A stretch of 48,169 nt of DNA from positions 1 through 48,169 of the forward strand of contig NZ_VJXY01000051.1 of NCBI RefSeq assembly GCF_014831675.1, written 5' to 3'. The position numbers were made by a program, and so were the translations under genes. Origin of the DNA: Komarekiella delphini-convector SJRDD-AB1. GTDB lineage: Bacteria > Cyanobacteriota > Cyanobacteriia > Cyanobacteriales > Nostocaceae. Positions 1 to 9,104 of this stretch are shown here, one piece after another. Numbering within the stretch: the first letter of the stretch is position 1; each line of letters starts with the position of its first letter. The notes beneath the pieces were generated by a model. The model saw nothing but the letters and a program-made list of their open reading frames with translations, made no database searches and was not told the DNA's origin.

Positions 1-252
1 ACATCCTTTGATAATTGAGTAGTAATAGTCAGCTCCTCTAGTTAATCTTTCTTCATAATTATTCATTGAACATAATAAAATTCAGTCGGCTAATACCTCT
101 ATCTTCTGCGTGATTTTACCCTCATCAAAGAGAGAGAAAAAAGAATAACTCTTGACTTTAAGAGCATTTCAAGAAATACAATGCCCTGTCATGCTCACAA
201 CAGTGTCAAGCAAACTACCATTCCAATACTGTGAAGTGCTCTAATAAGATTG

Positions 253-516
253 TTATATCTGTTCGTCTGTTCGAGATATCAGTAAATCAATATCTTTTTT
301 ATATTTTTTATGAAATCTTAATAATTCTAAATAAGCAAAGGGGACTATTATAGGCCAGACGAGAGTAGCTATAAACAAAATTATTCGAGACCAAAAGCGC
401 TGTCCTGGATTCATTTCTTTATCGCTCATAAAAAAAAACAGCCATTCAGTGAAGATAAAGTAAGCTATCACTGAGTAGGCTACTATCCCCAGATAAATAG
501 TAAGTGAGTAGAACAT
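253..516 (-). CDS. Small two-helix membrane protein of unknown function
   Basis: An 87-residue protein if read from the ATG at 516; a longer form from a TTG at 576 is possible, but neither start has a clear ribosome binding site. Two hydrophobic segments are visible, one near residues 3-30 (Tyr/Phe-rich) and one near 45-65, separated by a short polar loop. The tail is basic (HKKYKKD) and then acidic. This fits a small inner or thylakoid membrane protein with both ends in the cytoplasm. I do not recognise the family and no neighbour suggests a role. Confidence 0.45.
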   Translation of the reverse strand: MFYSLTIYLGIVAYSVIAYFIFTEWLFFFMSDKEMNPGQRFWSRIILFIATLVWPIIVPFAYLELLRFHKKYKKDIDLLISRTDEQI

Positions 517-1224
517 AATGTTTCTATGAGTCAGTTGTCGATGAAGCCGAGGAATGTAATTTCTTGTCCATAGCAACTTAGCTGATGAGCGTCTGGAAAA
601 CTTACTGTCTCACTTATAGGAAAGATGAAGCTGAGCCAGCATTTGAGCCAGAACTAGGGACAAGTTTATTGTGAGTTTATGAGTTTACACCCTAACGAAT
701 GCGCTTCGATAATAGCATCGTCTGTCTTTTCTTGTAACTGTCTAAAGTCTGAAGTTTTACGATCTCTGACAAAAAGTGATCCAAGCGATCAAGGTGGATA
801 GTCTCAATAAAAGTGAAGCGAGTCAACTGTTCAACATCAGTCTTAACACAATTAACTTGTGGTTTCAGAGCAAAGCTCAAACAGGATATGTACAAGCCCA
901 GGTGAGCGTCTAACAAAAGTCATAAAATCACCAATTTGCCGAATTTTCGGGCATTTAACGACGTTTATTAGCCAAATTTTTATTTTTAAGTCAGGTCTAA
1001 TGGCGATCGCTTAATTAGCAAGTAATGAGTATTTGTTACTACTTTTAAGATTAAAGTCAACTATCAAAAAAGGTATTGCAGATATGTATATATACATACA
1101 TAGCTGATTCTGGCTATCAGATGATTAATTTACTGACGTTGCTAAATCATGGGATTAAATTTGATGTATTGAAATCTCAAACTCTTTATCCGGCGTTGCT
1201 GAGTAAAAATATGAATTTGTATCA
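517..1224. other. Long spacer without a convincing gene
   Basis: AT-rich sequence with one HIP1 octamer near 1003-1010. A leftward open frame at 692-916 has only a TTG start, no ribosome binding site and no recognisable family, so I do not call it. I see no RNA gene here. Confidence 0.5.
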
Positions 1225-1480
1225 CGCAGCGGAAAGTCTGTAGCTTGCTTCCCGCAGGGTGCGCCGGCTTCCGGCGAACAGAACTTTCCAAGACAGAGCC
1301 GCAGCGGAAAGTCTGTAGCTTGCTTCCCGCAGGGTGCGGAGGTTTCCGACGCTCCAACGCTGCGCTATCCGTTGGCGCAGCCCGCCGTAGCGAAAAGTTC
1401 TGCGGGAGGGTTTCCCTCCGCAGGAAACTTTTCAAGACAGGCATCAGAACTTTCCAAGACAGAGCCACAGAGAGTAAGAG
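1225..1480. repeat. GC-rich dispersed repeat cluster with direct and inverted copies
   Basis: A 39-nt unit occurs twice in direct orientation (1225-1263 and 1300-1338). A 20-nt unit starting GAACTTTCCAAG also occurs twice (1281-1300 and 1447-1466). A hairpin with a one-base bulge lies at 1400-1423 (CTGCGGgAGGG / CCCTCCGCAG). The patch is far more GC-rich than its surroundings, and open frames through it on both strands are only translations of the repeat. A related copy in reverse orientation lies at about 24918-25016. Confidence 0.8.
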
Positions 1481-1570
1481 TTGATTTTTAAACTTCATAT
1501 TCAAATTCAGCAACGCCCTTTATCCTCTGTGCATATCTGCGCGACGCCCTTCGGGTGATGCCTCCGGCAC

Positions 1571-1596
1571 GCCTGCCGTAGGATGCCCAAAGGGCT
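1571..1596. repeat. 26-nt dispersed element, copy A
   Basis: This 26-nt stretch (GCCTGCCGTAGG...AGGGCT) is the exact reverse complement of 10379-10404. It sits in a GC-rich patch (about 1540-1615) full of short inverted repeats, such as CCCTTCGGG and GCCTCCGGC, just after the repeat cluster. It looks like a small mobile palindromic element of the kind scattered through Nostoc spacers. Confidence 0.75.
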
Positions 1597-1700
1597 GTAG
1601 GGCGAACGCCAGTTCCCTGTTCCATGAAATATCGGATGAAACGGTTCATGGATATTGTCGGGGCGTCTATTAGCGCAATACCCTGTTCTTGAAAACAACT

Positions 1701-3230
1701 TCAATACTCATAAGCACCTATATCAATGCCAGCACCTTGATTTCGTTGCACACCATTCTTATCAAACTTTGCATATGTACCAAGTTGTGAGGAGCCAACA
1801 TCAATTGCTAATGAACCAGCTGCGAGACGGAAATCATTTCTATTTAAGTTGACAAATCCAATCGACCGAACTTTAGTATTATTCAAAAGTTTCGAGTTCT
1901 CAATTCTACTACCACCTTCATAAAAATTTGCAAATTTATCCGTGAATAAGTTGTAATCCCAGGTCAGGTTTTTAACATCTTGAATATACCCATTCCGGTA
2001 GGTACTATCGGCAAAAATATTGTTGCGAACTAAAATATCATGAGGTTTATAACCGCCGGTATAATACGCACCATCGATAGAAATTGCTTGGACATTCTTG
2101 GCAATAGTATTATTGACAATCTCAACGTTACGAACATTTCGACCAACGAGAATTCCGCTACCACCATTCACTCCCAGCCGTCCATTCTCATAGATCACAT
2201 TGTTGTAGACTCGGATACCAGATACATCACCTTGATTAGAAACTTCATCTGCAATGACAATTGCATCAGCAGTATTCCTGAAGACAGTATTGTTGTAAAT
2301 ATCAATGTTAAACATCTCAGCACGGTTGCCATCAATGTAGATGGCAGCACCACCGTTATAGCCTTGAGGTGTCCCAGAAACTTTTGCTGCGCCAGTCACT
2401 TTATTGTTATGGACGGAGCCATTACGGGAACCGACTTTGATATCAATCCCTTCGCGATTGCCTTCTTTAACAATATTATTTGCTACTTCAAAGCGATTGA
2501 CTCCCCAAATACTCAGTGCTTCCTGCGTACCAACTGTATAACTGTTGCTCCGCCATCTCCAATTGGCTCGTTCAACAGTGTTATTTAGCACTTTGATATC
2601 TTTACTGGTAACTTCTAGTTCTCCACCATTGTAGTAGTTTGCAGGCAGAATAATGATTCCCGAAGCACCAGTCTCATAGGTATGGTTGTTTTTAACAGTT
2701 ATGTTATTGGCATTACGCAGAGAGATTCCAGCCCAGGATGTCTTCTCAATGCGGAAGCCATCAATGACCCAATACCCCTTGCCGTTCGACTGAATAACTC
2801 CTTCCCCAAAGCCACCATTGATGGAGTCAGGGTCGCGCAATATAACCTCACCATTCGCTTTGAGTGTGATATTTCCCGACTCACTATCACCAGATTTATC
2901 GAGGGTGATTAGCTCAGTGTAAGTACCTGGTTGAACTTGAATAGTATAACCTGGCTTGACGGGAGATTTTTCACTGACCGCATAGCTAATGGTTTTCCAG
3001 GGTTTCTCTTTCGTACCTGGATTATTATCACTACCTTTTGGTGAAACATAGTAGCTAGCTCCTGAATTAAGGGCTAGTTTATCTGAGGCCTCTACCGCAT
3101 TGACACTAACGGATGTATCAACTTTAGAGTTTACCCAACCAAGGTTTAAAAAGAGAGTAAATAGAAGGCTAACAATGAAAAAGAGAACCGAAGAAGGCTT
3201 ACAGGAGTTACGGCTTTTTTTGGTAGTCAT
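1701..3230 (-). CDS. Secreted right-handed parallel beta-helix protein (DUF1565/pectate-lyase-like)
   Basis: About 509 residues from the ATG at 3230. An upstream frame to 3371 would put 47 residues before a clear signal sequence, so the internal ATG is preferred. The N-terminus is basic, then has a hydrophobic core (VLFFIVSLLFTLFLNLGWV) typical of a signal peptide. The mature part opens with YYVSPKGSDNNPGT, the DUF1565 signature. It continues with many NNTV/NNI-type rungs (VKNNHTYE, VLNNTVER, IYNNTVFR, VYNNVIYE, VRNNIFAD) that mark a parallel beta-helix. The C-terminal GAGIDIGAYEY is a common ending for these proteins. The fold is used by polysaccharide lyases, epimerases and surface proteins, and the next gene opens an exopolysaccharide locus, so a role in polymer trimming or binding is plausible. 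Catalytic residues cannot be assigned by eye. Confidence 0.8.
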   Translation of the reverse strand: MTTKKSRNSCKPSSVLFFIVSLLFTLFLNLGWVNSKVDTSVSVNAVEASDKLALNSGASYYVSPKGSDNNPGTKEKPWKTISYAVSEKSPVKPGYTIQVQPGTYTELITLDKSGDSESGNITLKANGEVILRDPDSINGGFGEGVIQSNGKGYWVIDGFRIEKTSWAGISLRNANNITVKNNHTYETGASGIIILPANYYNGGELEVTSKDIKVLNNTVERANWRWRSNSYTVGTQEALSIWGVNRFEVANNIVKEGNREGIDIKVGSRNGSVHNNKVTGAAKVSGTPQGYNGGAAIYIDGNRAEMFNIDIYNNTVFRNTADAIVIADEVSNQGDVSGIRVYNNVIYENGRLGVNGGSGILVGRNVRNVEIVNNTIAKNVQAISIDGAYYTGGYKPHDILVRNNIFADSTYRNGYIQDVKNLTWDYNLFTDKFANFYEGGSRIENSKLLNNTKVRSIGFVNLNRNDFRLAAGSLAIDVGSSQLGTYAKFDKNGVQRNQGAGIDIGAYEY

Positions 3231-3932
3231 ATTCACAAGACAAGACAAGGGAACTTTGGCTGAACGACACAAAGAAAGGATAAACACAGATGGCATAGGT
3301 GGATACAGAGAAATTACTGAGATTTTATGAAAAGTAAGCAGAAGCCAAAATACCTCATGTCTTAATAGCAAAATTCAGATTATCCGTAAGGTCGCGTAGC
3401 TTGATTACTCAATTATAATAGTAAACTTTACATTTTCTTTAGCAAAAAGTTAAAATTCCACATATTAACTTTACATTACCTATTTGTGATTTTAATGAAA
3501 AGCTATAGGATACATAAATAGCTTGCCAATACAACACCTATGTAATTAAATAACTGACTAAACTTTATCCTTTCTATGTTTATTAATTGTTTAGTGAAAT
3601 AGACATAGGATTACTGTTTTTAAGTAAGATTCAGGCGTTTGAAACCGAGTCACAAAAACAGTTTCAAAATTGAGTTTTGCTCATTAACATACCTTGAGTT
3701 GCAATAAGGGACAAAAATATCATCGTCAAGAAATTCTTATTGAGAATATAAATTTGTGACTAATCCCCAGAAACCTTTATCAGGATAATGATTGTAGAGA
3801 TTTTGGTATGACCTGAATTATTACGTTTTTAATTACGCTTTTTTGTGTAGTACCTTCAAAATAATCACCAACTTTGGCTAGACGTTAATAAATAAGTGTC
3901 TTGATGAGGATTTGGTTGTTGTACCAGTTATT
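3231..3932. promoter_or_regulatory. Divergent promoter region between the beta-helix gene and the exopolysaccharide locus
   Basis: About 700 AT-rich bases separate two divergent genes. An inverted repeat TTTGAAAC (3638-3645) / GTTTCAAA (3661-3668) with a 15-nt spacer could be an operator. I found no small gene here and no convincing complete sigma-70 promoter. Confidence 0.35.
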
Positions 3933-4709
3933 ATGAGACAAGTAAAAGTGTTGAATGTGGCCATTAATAATATCACAATGGCTGAGTTGTTGGAAAATTT
4001 GCAAGAGAGTGGTGTTGTATTTACACCTAATGTGAATCACATTATGCAATTGCAAAAAAATCAAGATTTTTACCATGTTTATAAAGAAGCAGACTATGTA
4101 GTCTGTGATAGCAAAATATTGATGTATGTAGCTCGGTTTTTAAATATACGAGTTAAGGAAAAAATTTCAGGTTCGGATTTGTTTCCAGCTTTTTATAATC
4201 GTTACAAACATGATGAAAGTATAAAAATATTTTTGCTAGGGTCTGAAGCAAAAGTAGTTAAGGCTGCTCAGCAAAAAATAAATGCAAAGGTAGGTCGCGA
4301 TATAGTTGTTGCTACTCACTCACCTTCATTTGGTTTTGAGAATAATGAGAGAGAGTGTCAGGAAATTGTCAATCTTATTAACTCCTCTGAAGCCACGGTT
4401 TTGGCAATTGGTGTAGGTGCTCCCAAACAAGAAATGTGGATTGCCAAATATAGAAAGCAATTAAAGAAAATCAGAATATTCTTGGCAATTGGTGCAACAA
4501 TTAACTTTGAAGCAGGGAATTGCAAGCGATCGCCAAAATGGATGAGTGAAGTTGGACTTGAGTGGCTTTATCGGCTTTTAAGTGAACCTAGGCGACTTTG
4601 GAAAAGATATCTCTTTGATGCTATTCCATTTTTATTTTTAATAATCCAACAAAAATTGCAGCTTTATAAAAATCCTTTTCATGATATGAGTAAAGGTGAA
4701 AATAATTGA
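3933..4709 (+). CDS. WecG/TagA/CpsF family glycosyltransferase
   Basis: About 258 residues, normal for the family. The ATG at 3933 is preferred over an in-frame TTG at 3912. Members transfer a sugar (often ManNAc or ManNAcA) to an undecaprenyl-diphosphate-linked acceptor at the cytoplasmic membrane face. Family marks include the early PNVNHIMQLQKN segment, DYVVCDSKIL, GSDLFP, IFLLGSEAKV and the diagnostic VGAPKQEMWI followed by AIGATINFEAG. The basic C-terminus (RRLWKRY) and following hydrophobic stretch fit membrane association. It opens the rightward block, about 320 bp before the chain-length regulator. It probably adds an early sugar of the repeat unit; the sugar cannot be read from sequence. 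Confidence 0.9.
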   Translation: MRQVKVLNVAINNITMAELLENLQESGVVFTPNVNHIMQLQKNQDFYHVYKEADYVVCDSKILMYVARFLNIRVKEKISGSDLFPAFYNRYKHDESIKIFLLGSEAKVVKAAQQKINAKVGRDIVVATHSPSFGFENNERECQEIVNLINSSEATVLAIGVGAPKQEMWIAKYRKQLKKIRIFLAIGATINFEAGNCKRSPKWMSEVGLEWLYRLLSEPRRLWKRYLFDAIPFLFLIIQQKLQLYKNPFHDMSKGENN

Positions 4710-5029
4710 AGAAGGTATTTATGTAAGAAGTAAAAGGTAGAGGTAGCTATTCAGAAGGAGATTCGCTGTTGAACCAGAAGCACTTGAAAAAAGTAGGGAT
4801 TTAAACTCTTACTTTCTATTAGTCGCCAGATAATTTGGGCATTAAACGGAGGAATAAATTCATTCAAATATTGTTCCTTATCCTCTGGCTTTATCGTTGT
4901 TTCTATATTTTCCCTTTATTCCTAAAAATTTTCTTAACTTTTATATAAACTTCATATATATTAAGCCATTTATATCAAAATATTATAAATAGCTCCAACT
5001 ACCCATTCATCTAAAAATAAGTAACTGGT
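4710..5029. promoter_or_regulatory. Spacer and likely promoter before the tyrosine autokinase gene
   Basis: About 320 bases without a gene. The right half is strongly AT-rich (TATATAAAC, TATATATTAAG near 4940-4965), consistent with a promoter for the 5030 gene, but no complete -35/-10 pair with confident spacing could be assigned. Confidence 0.3.
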
Positions 5030-7225
5030 ATGGATAATAAGAACTATCCTGATGAAATAAATATTCAAAAATATCTGCTGGTTTTTAAGCGTCGCTGGTT
5101 GATAGTTTCAGGAGTATTTGTAGCTTTTGCTGCATTAGGTGGGGCTAATTTCTTCATGCAACCAACTACGTACGAAGCAAGTGGAAAATTAATGTTTCAA
5201 TTAAATCGTACATCATCTCTTACAGGAGTTGGAGAAAAAATAGGGCATTTGGAATCAATTGGGTCTAACAATGCATCTAATCCTCTAGACACACAAGCTT
5301 TGCTAGTGCAGTCTGAAACCATTAAACAAGACGTGATAAAGACTCTCAAGCTTGAAGATCAAACAGGCAAGCCTCTCAAGCCTGAGTCACTTGCCATTGA
5401 GGTTGAAAGAATTATCGGTACTGATGGATTTAATATTTCTCATATATCTGAAGACCCTAAAATGGCTACAGATATAGTTAATGAAGTGATGAACTCTTAC
5501 ATTGCTAATAATATTATCACTAACCGTTCGGAGGCGATCGCTGCGGGTACGTTTATTCAAAAACAGTTACCACGGGCAAAAATAGAATTAGATATGGCTG
5601 CTGAAGCTTTACGGCGGTTTAAGACTCAAAATCAGGTTATTGATTTGCAAGAAGAGACGAGTGGCACAGTTAAAGCTATTCTTGCTCTTGATGAGGAATT
5701 AAATAATGCTCGCTCTCAGCTAGCAGATTTGAGTACCCAAGAGAAACAAATACGTCGTCAACTAAATCTTAAAGAAGGACAAGCTGTAGATATTACCTCT
5801 TTAAGTCAAGCATCTGGTGTACAAGAAGTATTAGCTGAACTGCAAAAAGTTCAAACTCAGTTAGCAAATCAAAGAGCGCGTTACACAGAAAGAAATCCAT
5901 CTATAATTAACTTAAAAAGCCAAGAAATAGCCCTAAAATCTTTATTACAGCAGCGAACTGCCGAGTCTTTAGGATATAAAATACAGCTTTCTCCGAATAA
6001 ATTGCAAATGGGAAAACTCAAGCAAGATTTGGCTTCAGATTTTGTAAAATTACAGTCACAACGCTTGGGGTTAGAGAAAAAAATAGCATCTATTTCTAGT
6101 ATTAGGCAATCGTATGCTCAGAGAGCGGATGTTATGCCTAACTTAGAAAAGATGGAAGGAGAACTTAGCCGCAATCTTTTAGTATCCCAAAAAAGCTATG
6201 AAAATCTTTTGACAAGATTGCAAGAAATTAAAGTAGCAGAGAATCAAACTATTGGTAATGCACGTGTGTTGCAATATGCTGAGGTTGGGAGCAATCCAGC
6301 AGCTACAAAACGTAAGATGCTGATTTTAATAGGCGGGGGATTTGTGGGTTTATTACTAGGTGTAGCAGCTGCCTTGTTTATTGACCTAATTGATAGGAGT
6401 GTGAAGACATCGAAGGAAGCAGAGGAACTTTTTGGTTATACTTTATTGGGACTAATTCCCACTTTTGAAAGCAATAACAACACATCGGAAGTTGAAGATA
6501 CAACCTGGGAAAGGGTTTCTCGCCGAGTTATTGTTGCAACATATCCTCGCTCAATAGTTCACGAAGCATACCAAATGCTTCAGGCCAATCTAAAGTTTAT
6601 TAGTTTAGATAAAAAAGTTCGCACAATTGTTGTTACTAGTTCTGTCGCTGGAGAGGGGAAATCAGAAATTTCGGCTAACTTAGCTATGGCAATGGCTCAA
6701 GCAGGACGACGAGTATTATTAGTTGATGCAGATATGCGTCAGCCATCTCAACATCACTTTTGGGGTTTAATCAACTCCGTGGGTTTGAGCAATGTTATGG
6801 TTGGTCAGGATGAATTTTCTCAGATTGTGCAACAAATTACACCTAATCTATCTGTCCTTACAGCTGGAGTTATACCACCTAATCCTTTGGCATTGATTGA
6901 CTCGGAGCGTATGACTACTCTGATTGATCAATTGTCTCAACAATATGATTACATTATTTTCGATACTCCTCATTTAATGGGAACTGCTGAAGCAGCAGTT
7001 TTAGGTAAGATGGCGGATGGAGTTTTAGTTGTAATTAGGCCTGGTGTTGTAGATTCAACTAGTGTTGCAGCTGCTAAGTCTCTGCTGTCACTTTCTGAGG
7101 CTAATATTTTGGGCATCGTTGCCAATGCCGTCAATGTCAAGCAGGAACCCGATAATTACTTTTATTACAATAGTCCACGAGCAGAAAACAGTGTTGAAAA
7201 GGTAGATACTGCACCATTGTCCTAA
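5030..7225 (+). CDS. Polysaccharide chain-length regulator fused to tyrosine autokinase (Wzz-BY-kinase)
   Basis: A 731-residue inner-membrane protein that controls polymer length and export by cycles of Tyr autophosphorylation. Order: N-terminal transmembrane helix (about 23-40); a long periplasmic coiled-coil Wzz region (about 45-425) with LNNARSQLADL-type heptads; second transmembrane helix (about 430-452); then a cytoplasmic ATPase. Walker A is SSVAGEGKS (GEGK at 541-544), Walker A' LLVDADMR (563-570), Walker B IIFDTP (642-647). The tail has a small Tyr cluster (Y710, Y712, Y713) as expected for autophosphorylation. The usual EX2RX2R oligomerisation motif reads EAYQMLQ (512-518), with Gln in place of both Arg. 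It is the second gene of the exopolysaccharide locus and fits a Wzy-dependent system. Confidence 0.92.
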   Translation: MDNKNYPDEINIQKYLLVFKRRWLIVSGVFVAFAALGGANFFMQPTTYEASGKLMFQLNRTSSLTGVGEKIGHLESIGSNNASNPLDTQALLVQSETIKQDVIKTLKLEDQTGKPLKPESLAIEVERIIGTDGFNISHISEDPKMATDIVNEVMNSYIANNIITNRSEAIAAGTFIQKQLPRAKIELDMAAEALRRFKTQNQVIDLQEETSGTVKAILALDEELNNARSQLADLSTQEKQIRRQLNLKEGQAVDITSLSQASGVQEVLAELQKVQTQLANQRARYTERNPSIINLKSQEIALKSLLQQRTAESLGYKIQLSPNKLQMGKLKQDLASDFVKLQSQRLGLEKKIASISSIRQSYAQRADVMPNLEKMEGELSRNLLVSQKSYENLLTRLQEIKVAENQTIGNARVLQYAEVGSNPAATKRKMLILIGGGFVGLLLGVAAALFIDLIDRSVKTSKEAEELFGYTLLGLIPTFESNNNTSEVEDTTWERVSRRVIVATYPRSIVHEAYQMLQANLKFISLDKKVRTIVVTSSVAGEGKSEISANLAMAMAQAGRRVLLVDADMRQPSQHHFWGLINSVGLSNVMVGQDEFSQIVQQITPNLSVLTAGVIPPNPLALIDSERMTTLIDQLSQQYDYIIFDTPHLMGTAEAAVLGKMADGVLVVIRPGVVDSTSVAAAKSLLSLSEANILGIVANAVNVKQEPDNYFYYNSPRAENSVEKVDTAPLS

Positions 7226-7354
7226 ACTTTATCTAATTATTTAATATTAAATAAAGCTAATTGTTAGCTAATGTCAATTTAAAAAATTTGTACATTTGCT
7301 AAATACTCTCAATTGGAATAGCTAATTAAAAGAAGCTGAAATAGGAACCTCGTG

Positions 7355-7933
7355 ATGGATACACAAATAGAGTTAAAAATAAATGCAAGTGCAGAGGAAG
7401 TTTCGGCTTTAAGTCTTTGGCAACAAATCAAAGAAGACTGGATTGCTCATGGACGAGATTGGACTAAGCCAGGATTTAGAGCGGTAGCAATTCAGCGTTT
7501 TGGAGTGTGGAGGATGAAGATTCAACCTAAACTTCTTCGCGCACCCTTCAGCATCCTCTATAGAATGTTATTTCGTAAAGTTCGCAACACCTATGGTATT
7601 GAATTACCTTACAGCGTCCAACTTGGTCGCCGCGTGATTATTGAACACCAAGGAGGGATTGTAATTCATGGAAATTGTTTGATTGGTGATGACAGTATTA
7701 TTCGCCAAGGTGTTACTTTAGGAAACCGTTATCTCAATCGTCCTTTTGATGCACCAAATTTAGGTAAGCGTGTCAATATTGGTGCTGGTGCGAAAATATT
7801 TGGCAACGTTACTATTGGGGACGGTGCAAATATTGGTGCTAATGCTGTCGTTCTCTGCGATGTTCCAGCAAGAGGAACAGCAGTTGGCATACCTGCAAAA
7901 ATAATCAATGTTGAGAGAGGTGAACTTAATTAA
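7355..7933 (+). CDS. Serine O-acetyltransferase-like left-handed beta-helix acetyltransferase
   Basis: About 192 residues from the ATG at 7355, with AGGAAC eight bases upstream; a GTG at 7352 is the alternative. The N-terminal helical part (LWQQIKEDWIAHGRDWTKPGF) resembles short CysE-type proteins. The C-terminal half is hexapeptide-repeat sequence (VVIEH-type turn, IGDDSIIRQGVTLGN, VNIGAGAKIFGNVTIGDGANIGANAVVL) ending PAKIINV. The family moves acetyl from acetyl-CoA to a hydroxyl. Placed between the chain-length regulator and glycosyltransferases, and shorter than housekeeping CysE, it more likely acetylates a polysaccharide unit than serine. That is inference from context. Confidence 0.8.
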   Translation: MDTQIELKINASAEEVSALSLWQQIKEDWIAHGRDWTKPGFRAVAIQRFGVWRMKIQPKLLRAPFSILYRMLFRKVRNTYGIELPYSVQLGRRVIIEHQGGIVIHGNCLIGDDSIIRQGVTLGNRYLNRPFDAPNLGKRVNIGAGAKIFGNVTIGDGANIGANAVVLCDVPARGTAVGIPAKIINVERGELN

Positions 7934-7975
7934 ATATAAGAATATTTTTAATAATTATAATTAGAGGTTTTTACA

Positions 7976-9016
7976 ATGAAAAAAGTATCTGTTATTATTC
8001 CTGTTTACAAAGTTGAGAAATATATAGCAGCTACGGTGCAATCTGTTCTCGCTCAGACCTATACAAATTTTCAACTTTTACTAATTGATGACGGCTCTCC
8101 TGATAGAAGTGTTGAAATCTGTCAGCAATTTACAGACCGCAGAATTGAGATTATTCGTCAGAAAAATTTGGGAGTTGCTGCGGCCAGAAACACTGGTATC
8201 CGCCAAGCTACAGGAGAATATTTAGCTTTTTTGGATGCAGACGATTTGTGGTTGCCAGAAAAGCTCGCAAAACATATTGAGCATCTAGATAGTTCACCAT
8301 CTGTAGGAGTTAGTTTTTGTCGCTCTGCCTTCATTGATGAGGCGGATAATCCTTTGGGTATATATCAGATTACTAAGCTTGAAGGAATTAATCTAGTTGA
8401 TTTACTTTGTCGCACCCCAATTGGTAATGGCTCGGTGGCAGTGATTCGGCGGGAAGTTTTTGATGATATTAAATTTTCAGACAATCTTTATGGTGTTGTA
8501 GAAAACTTTTATTTTGATGACGATAGGCTGCTGCATCCATCAGAAGATGTGGAATGTTGGCTACGGATTGCTGTTAAAACAAAATGGAAAATTGAGGGTA
8601 TTCCTGAACCTCTGACGCTCTATCGGGTAAATTCACAGGGACACTCAGCCCAACTAGTTAAAAAGTTAAATTCCTGGGTAAAGATGTTAGAAATAGCCTC
8701 TGAGTATGCTCCTATGGAAATGGCTAGTTTGAGAGATATCGCTATGGCTTATCAACTACGCCATTTAGCTCGAAGGGCAGTAACTTTAAAGGCAGGTTCA
8801 ACAGCTGTGCAACTTATCCACCAAGCCTTATCAACTTATTGGCGCATTCTGCTAGAAGAACCACGTCGTACACTTATTACTTTGGCTGCTGCTTATTCTC
8901 TGTTGGTTTTGCCGCAATCTTTTTACCAGCAACTTGAAGCTTTAGCCTTAAAAATCACAGGTTTTAATCAAAAACGTCGCATTCTTAAAGAAGAATCTGC
9001 GTTTCCCACCTCTTAG
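7976..9016 (+). CDS. Family 2 glycosyltransferase
   Basis: 346 residues with AGAGG upstream of the ATG. The N-terminal GT-A domain is typical: VSVIIPVYKVEKYI, then LLIDDGSPD (nucleotide-binding Asp), AAARNTGIRQATGEYLAFLDADD (DxD, metal and nucleotide-sugar site). The later SEDVECWLRIA segment carries the usual ED motif. The C-terminal 100 residues are helical, with one hydrophobic stretch (LITLAAAYSLLVLP) that may anchor the enzyme at the inner membrane. It probably adds one sugar to the lipid-linked repeat unit. Donor and acceptor cannot be deduced. Confidence 0.9.
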   Translation: MKKVSVIIPVYKVEKYIAATVQSVLAQTYTNFQLLLIDDGSPDRSVEICQQFTDRRIEIIRQKNLGVAAARNTGIRQATGEYLAFLDADDLWLPEKLAKHIEHLDSSPSVGVSFCRSAFIDEADNPLGIYQITKLEGINLVDLLCRTPIGNGSVAVIRREVFDDIKFSDNLYGVVENFYFDDDRLLHPSEDVECWLRIAVKTKWKIEGIPEPLTLYRVNSQGHSAQLVKKLNSWVKMLEIASEYAPMEMASLRDIAMAYQLRHLARRAVTLKAGSTAVQLIHQALSTYWRILLEEPRRTLITLAAAYSLLVLPQSFYQQLEALALKITGFNQKRRILKEESAFPTS

Positions 9017-9104
9017 TTATGGGTGATGAGTATTAAAGAGATTTTCATGTTTAATTATGGGTTTTTCCTATGATTGACTGTTTTGAAAAGAGAGATATTA
9101 TAAA

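Noticed and set aside
692-916. Leftward 74-codon frame with some protein-like content
   Set aside because: TTG start only, no ribosome binding site, no family recognised, next to repeats.
1142-1513. Open frames on both strands across the GC-rich repeats
   Set aside because: They are translations of tandem and inverted repeats (recurring PHPAGSKLQTFRC-type peptides).
2040-2588. Rightward 182-codon frame
   Set aside because: Lies wholly inside the beta-helix gene on the other strand; composition is that of an antisense shadow.
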